Of a stretch of DNA of 8,705 nt, positions 6,678 through 8,705 are shown in pieces. The notes beneath the pieces were generated by a model that was not told where the DNA came from, made no database searches, and saw only the letters and a list, made by a program, of their open reading frames with translations. How positions within the stretch are numbered: the stretch's first letter is position 1; the number at the start of each line of letters is the position of its first letter. Position numbers and translations under genes: made by a program. The stretch comes from Candidatus Dormiibacterota bacterium (GTDB lineage: Bacteria; Chloroflexota; Dormibacteria; Dormibacterales; Dormibacteraceae): positions 1 through 8,705 of the forward strand of contig CATPBF010000024.1 of NCBI GenBank assembly GCA_955652585.1, given 5' to 3'.

Positions 6678-7114
6678 GGCGTCCTGTCGCCGGTCTCGCG
6701 GAGATCGTGCTCTGGGTGCGCGACATGGACGCGGCCCTGCATTTCTACCGCGATCTGTTCGGTCTCGAGGTGATCTCGCCGCCTGGACTCCCGAACAAGT
6801 TCTTGCGTGCAGGTGAGGGTAGCGACGGGGTGCCCGAGATGATCGTGCTCGTCCCGCATCCGCTCAGCGCAACCGAGTTTCCGCGCGAGAAGGCAAAGCG
6901 CGTGCTTCATCACCTCGCTTTTCGAGTCGAGGAGGCGGCGTATGGGGAACTCCAGGATCTCTTCGCCGCAGAAGGACTGCAGGTGCGCTCGGGGATCCAT
7001 CCGGTGCTGAAGGGCGTGCGCACCTTCTACGTCGACGACCCGGACGGAAACGAATGCGAATGTATTGCATCGGACCCCGACTACAAGGGTCCTGGCGAGC
7101 CCGGCAGCCAGTAA
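6674..7114 (+). CDS. VOC (glyoxalase/bleomycin-resistance/dioxygenase fold) protein
   Basis: A 146-residue single VOC-domain protein. The N-terminal module reads Ala-Glu-Ile-Val-Leu-Trp-Val-Arg-Asp (9-17), then Phe-Tyr-Arg-Asp-Leu-Phe-Gly-Leu-Glu-Val (24-33), the classic first beta-alpha-beta unit. The second module has His79-His80-Leu-Ala-Phe-Arg-Val (79-85) and the closing Asp-Asp-Pro-Asp-Gly-Asn (121-126) followed by Glu129. Possible metal ligands are Glu10 (where many relatives have His), His80 and Glu129. I choose the TTG at 6674, which overlaps the URO-D stop as TTGA. The next in-frame ATG (6725) would delete the first beta strand, and frames upstream of 6674 are shadows of the URO-D gene. 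Tight overlap implies co-translation. Members include glyoxalase I, extradiol dioxygenases, methylmalonyl-CoA epimerase and thiol transferases; the reaction here cannot be assigned. It ends 25 bases before the convergent lipoprotein gene, with no hairpin terminator between. Confidence 0.85.
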   Translation: MRRPVAGLAEIVLWVRDMDAALHFYRDLFGLEVISPPGLPNKFLRAGEGSDGVPEMIVLVPHPLSATEFPREKAKRVLHHLAFRVEEAAYGELQDLFAAEGLQVRSGIHPVLKGVRTFYVDDPDGNECECIASDPDYKGPGEPGSQ

Positions 7115-7139
7115 CTACGACGATCTACGTCCGAATTGC

Positions 7140-7655
7140 CTACCGAACTTTTACGTCAGCGAGGGCACTCATGTCGTCGAACCATGCTGGCCATGGACCG
7201 TCGGTTAAGGAGCCTCCAATACTGCGGCATGGATTGACAAGGGTCTCAGGATCGGAAGGGTCGCTGGTCGCCTGTATGTAGCCCAACGCAAGGTGAAATG
7301 TGGTCGGAGTCGGATTCGTATTGGATGGCATGTGGGGCTGGATGATGAAGGTGCCGACCTCAGCAACGACCCAAAAGTAGGCGCTGCGTGGCGGCGACTT
7401 CCAACCAGATGGAAAGTTTGGATCGGCTGTGCTTAAGGTTGCAATCGTGACGAGCTTGGCTTCGATACGTGTGGCGTTCGGGTCTGATAGCTGTTTGTAT
7501 GTAGGAGCGCACACGCCATACGGCAAATTCGTGGCGATGGGCCCTGAACTGGGTGGTGATTTCTTGGCAGCTGGCGTCGCGGCCTGGTTGCACGCGGACA
7601 GGCCGACGCAGGCTAGAATCCCGGCGCACGCGATCGCTGACCACCAGCGCGCCAT
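7140..7655 (-). CDS. Hypothetical lipoprotein
   Basis: A 171-residue protein of unknown function with a bacterial lipoprotein signal peptide. Met-Ala-Arg gives a positive charge, a hydrophobic stretch (about 4-19) follows, and Leu-Ser-Ala-Cys22 forms a good lipobox. After cleavage Cys22 would carry lipid and anchor the protein outside the cytoplasmic membrane. A Pro/Ser/Ala/Lys-rich linker (about 24-38) then leads to a compact domain of about 130 residues with Trp-Val-Val-Ala-Glu-Val and Phe-His-Leu-Ala-Leu-Gly-Tyr beta-like strands. I recognise no family. The frame extends upstream to 7862, but ATG 7655 places the signal peptide at the N-terminus and is preferred; its ribosome site is weak. 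Sampled GC in the gene (52-55%) is lower than in the glc operon (one line at 75%), so it may have been acquired later or be under weaker constraint. It is divergent from the next exported protein. Confidence 0.78.
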   Translation of the reverse strand: MARWWSAIACAGILACVGLSACNQAATPAAKKSPPSSGPIATNLPYGVCAPTYKQLSDPNATRIEAKLVTIATLSTADPNFPSGWKSPPRSAYFWVVAEVGTFIIQPHMPSNTNPTPTTFHLALGYIQATSDPSDPETLVNPCRSIGGSLTDGPWPAWFDDMSALADVKVR

Positions 7656-7683
7656 CGGACCATCCCATTCTGATCCGGTGGCG

Positions 7684-7699
7684 CTCAGTAAATCCTGAG
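7684..7699. repeat. Short inverted repeat in divergent promoter region
   Basis: CTCAG-TAAATC-CTGAG is a perfect 5-base inverted repeat with a 6-base spacer; a G-T pair and a C-G pair extend it outward to 7 pairs. It sits 29 bases upstream of the lipoprotein ATG and between two divergent genes, where an operator would be expected. It has no U-tract and so does not look like a terminator. The length is modest and could arise by chance. Confidence 0.3.
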
Positions 7700-7812
7700 T
7701 GACGCTGCCCGGGTAACGGACGAGCGGTTCTCGGCGTTGCATGAGCGTGTGGATGCTCAGGGTCCGCGAACCTTTCCAAGCGGGGCCCCGGGCGCAGGGC
7801 TGCACGGGGCCT

Positions 7813-8705
7813 ATGACCTGGGCGGTCATCTTGCTGACAGCTGTCGGCGGCTTTGGCTGCACGCCAACTCCGGGGCGTCCATCTAGTCCGCCGTCCGCGG
7901 TTACGTCGAATCAAGCCTGCCGCCTTCCGATAGAGAAGGTCGGGCCGATCGGCTCCGTGCCAGGGCCACCCGTAGATATCAACGGGTTCCTCAATGTGTG
8001 CACGGGGCGGTTTGCCCCGGATAGTGCGGCCAGCTTCGACCTCACGACCGAGTTGTCTCCACGAAAGATGACCAGAGAACAGCCGGTCCTGTACGGAACT
8101 TCCGCCGGCAAGGCCGGCACGTCTGGAGCGACGTACGTCCGGCAAGCGTCTCGATGGGTACCGGTCACCCTCGACCAGGTGTCTCCCGACGGCACTCGCT
8201 ACGCGTACGGGGCGACGGTTTGGCGTCGAGGGTCGACCGTAGCGTCCTACGACGCGGTCGACCACGGCGAGATCCGCGTCGTTGACATCGCCAGCGGCAC
8301 GGAGCGAGCCGTGTACAAGTTCTTCAGCTTCACCGACCCCGGCATCATTGTTCACTTCGCCCGCGAGGGCATCTACCTCACGAAGACTTGTCCTGAAGGC
8401 TGCCTCCCCGATTCGGGCCAGCTCTGGTTGCTGAATCCGGACAGCGGGAAGATGACCAAGCTCCCCGACGTGATCGTGAACGCCAAACAATTTCTCGGTG
8501 GATGGCGGTTCTCGGAGGGCGCCGCGTGGGTCATCGGGTCCAGCGAAGACAGCTCTGGGCAGGTCGTAGAACAACGACTTGTACGACTCGACCTGTCGAG
8601 CGGGACCCAGACCACATGGGCGACGTGGGATGGGAAGAGCCAGCTCTTTGGGTCCCTCGAGGCTATCGACACCAGCGGCTTACCGCTGGTTGTAGAGAAC
8701 GTATC
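7813..8705 (+). CDS. Exported, probable beta-propeller protein of unknown function (3' truncated by window edge)
   Basis: The frame stays open to the last base, so the gene continues beyond the window; 297 codons are visible from ATG 7813. A hydrophobic N-terminus (residues 3-13) ends at Gly-Phe-Gly-Cys16, followed by a Pro/Ser/Thr-rich linker. This is lipoprotein-like, though the lipobox is imperfect and the n-region has no Arg or Lys. Three similar segments recur about 50 residues apart: Ile-Arg-Val-Val-Asp-Ile-Ala-Ser-Gly-Thr (154-163), Leu-Trp-Leu-Leu-Asn-Pro-Asp-Ser-Gly-Lys (204-213) and Leu-Val-Arg-Leu-Asp-Leu-Ser-Ser-Gly-Thr (256-265). With Ser-Pro-Asp-Gly-Thr (124-128), these are the strand-turn signatures of WD40/TolB-like propeller blades. 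In-frame ATGs at 7741 and 7753 would add 24 or 20 residues, including arginines, before the hydrophobic stretch; the start is uncertain. Cys193/Cys197 could form a disulfide. Substrate or partner unknown. Confidence 0.75.
   Translation, partial: MTWAVILLTAVGGFGCTPTPGRPSSPPSAVTSNQACRLPIEKVGPIGSVPGPPVDINGFLNVCTGRFAPDSAASFDLTTELSPRKMTREQPVLYGTSAGKAGTSGATYVRQASRWVPVTLDQVSPDGTRYAYGATVWRRGSTVASYDAVDHGEIRVVDIASGTERAVYKFFSFTDPGIIVHFAREGIYLTKTCPEGCLPDSGQLWLLNPDSGKMTKLPDVIVNAKQFLGGWRFSEGAAWVIGSSEDSSGQVVEQRLVRLDLSSGTQTTWATWDGKSQLFGSLEAIDTSGLPLVVENV

Noticed and set aside
7115..7139. Possible terminator between the convergent VOC and lipoprotein genes
   Set aside because: The 25-base gap contains no stem-loop or T-run that I can see.
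7781..7790. Perfect 10-base palindrome CGGGGCCCCG
   Set aside because: It is a self-complementary GC run with no loop and no U-tract. Such runs are expected by chance in high-GC DNA, and it may lie within the start region of the propeller-like gene.
7360..8574. A 404-codon open frame on the minus strand
   Set aside because: It lies antisense to the exported propeller-like gene and partly over the lipoprotein in another frame. Its translation is Arg/Pro/His-rich with no recognisable domain, whereas the plus-strand frame shows a signal-like N-terminus and repeats.

Overview
The window comes from a high-GC bacterium. Hand counts of single 60-base lines range from 75% GC inside the glycolate oxidase genes (5101-5160) to 52-55% in the lipoprotein region (7321-7380, 7441-7500). 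GTG and TTG starts, 1-4 base gene overlaps, Pro/Ala-rich linkers and an FHA/PP2C pair suit a soil Chloroflexota/Dormibacterota-like or actinobacterial genome. No rRNA or other marker is present, so that placement is only an impression.

Layout. (1) Bases 1-1628, plus strand: the 3' part of a Pro/Ala-rich protein ending in an FHA (phosphothreonine-reading) domain, then a PP2C-type protein phosphatase. This is a Ser/Thr phosphorylation module whose kinase, if linked, lies upstream of the window. (2) Bases 1602-5609, minus strand: a tightly coupled operon read right to left as a small unknown protein, then glcD, glcE and glcF, the three subunits of a glycolate oxidase (glycolate dehydrogenase). 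Its junctions overlap by 1 to about 10 bases, and glcF overlaps the end of the PP2C gene tail-to-tail. (3) Bases 5691-7114, plus strand, divergent from the glc operon: a URO-D-superfamily protein whose His-X-Cys...Cys motif points to a zinc/thiol corrinoid methyltransferase-like protein (MtaA/MtbA type) rather than true HemE. A VOC (glyoxalase-fold) protein follows, starting on a TTG that overlaps the preceding stop. (4) Bases 7140-8705: a lower-GC stretch with two divergent exported proteins of unknown role. One is a 171-residue lipoprotein (minus strand). The other is a probable beta-propeller protein (plus strand) that runs off the right edge.

How the parts may work together. GlcDEF oxidises glycolate to glyoxylate and passes electrons through FAD and two 4Fe-4S clusters, probably to the quinone pool. 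The small upstream protein is co-translated with GlcD and may be an accessory factor. The methyltransferase-like/VOC pair shares the promoter region with the glc operon but has no demonstrated link to it.

I see no CRISPR array, tRNA, rRNA, insertion sequence or phage gene. No gene-free stretch exceeds 300 bases. The most unusual items are the MtaA-like URO-D/VOC pair, the unknown small protein leading the glc operon, and the two unknown exported proteins.
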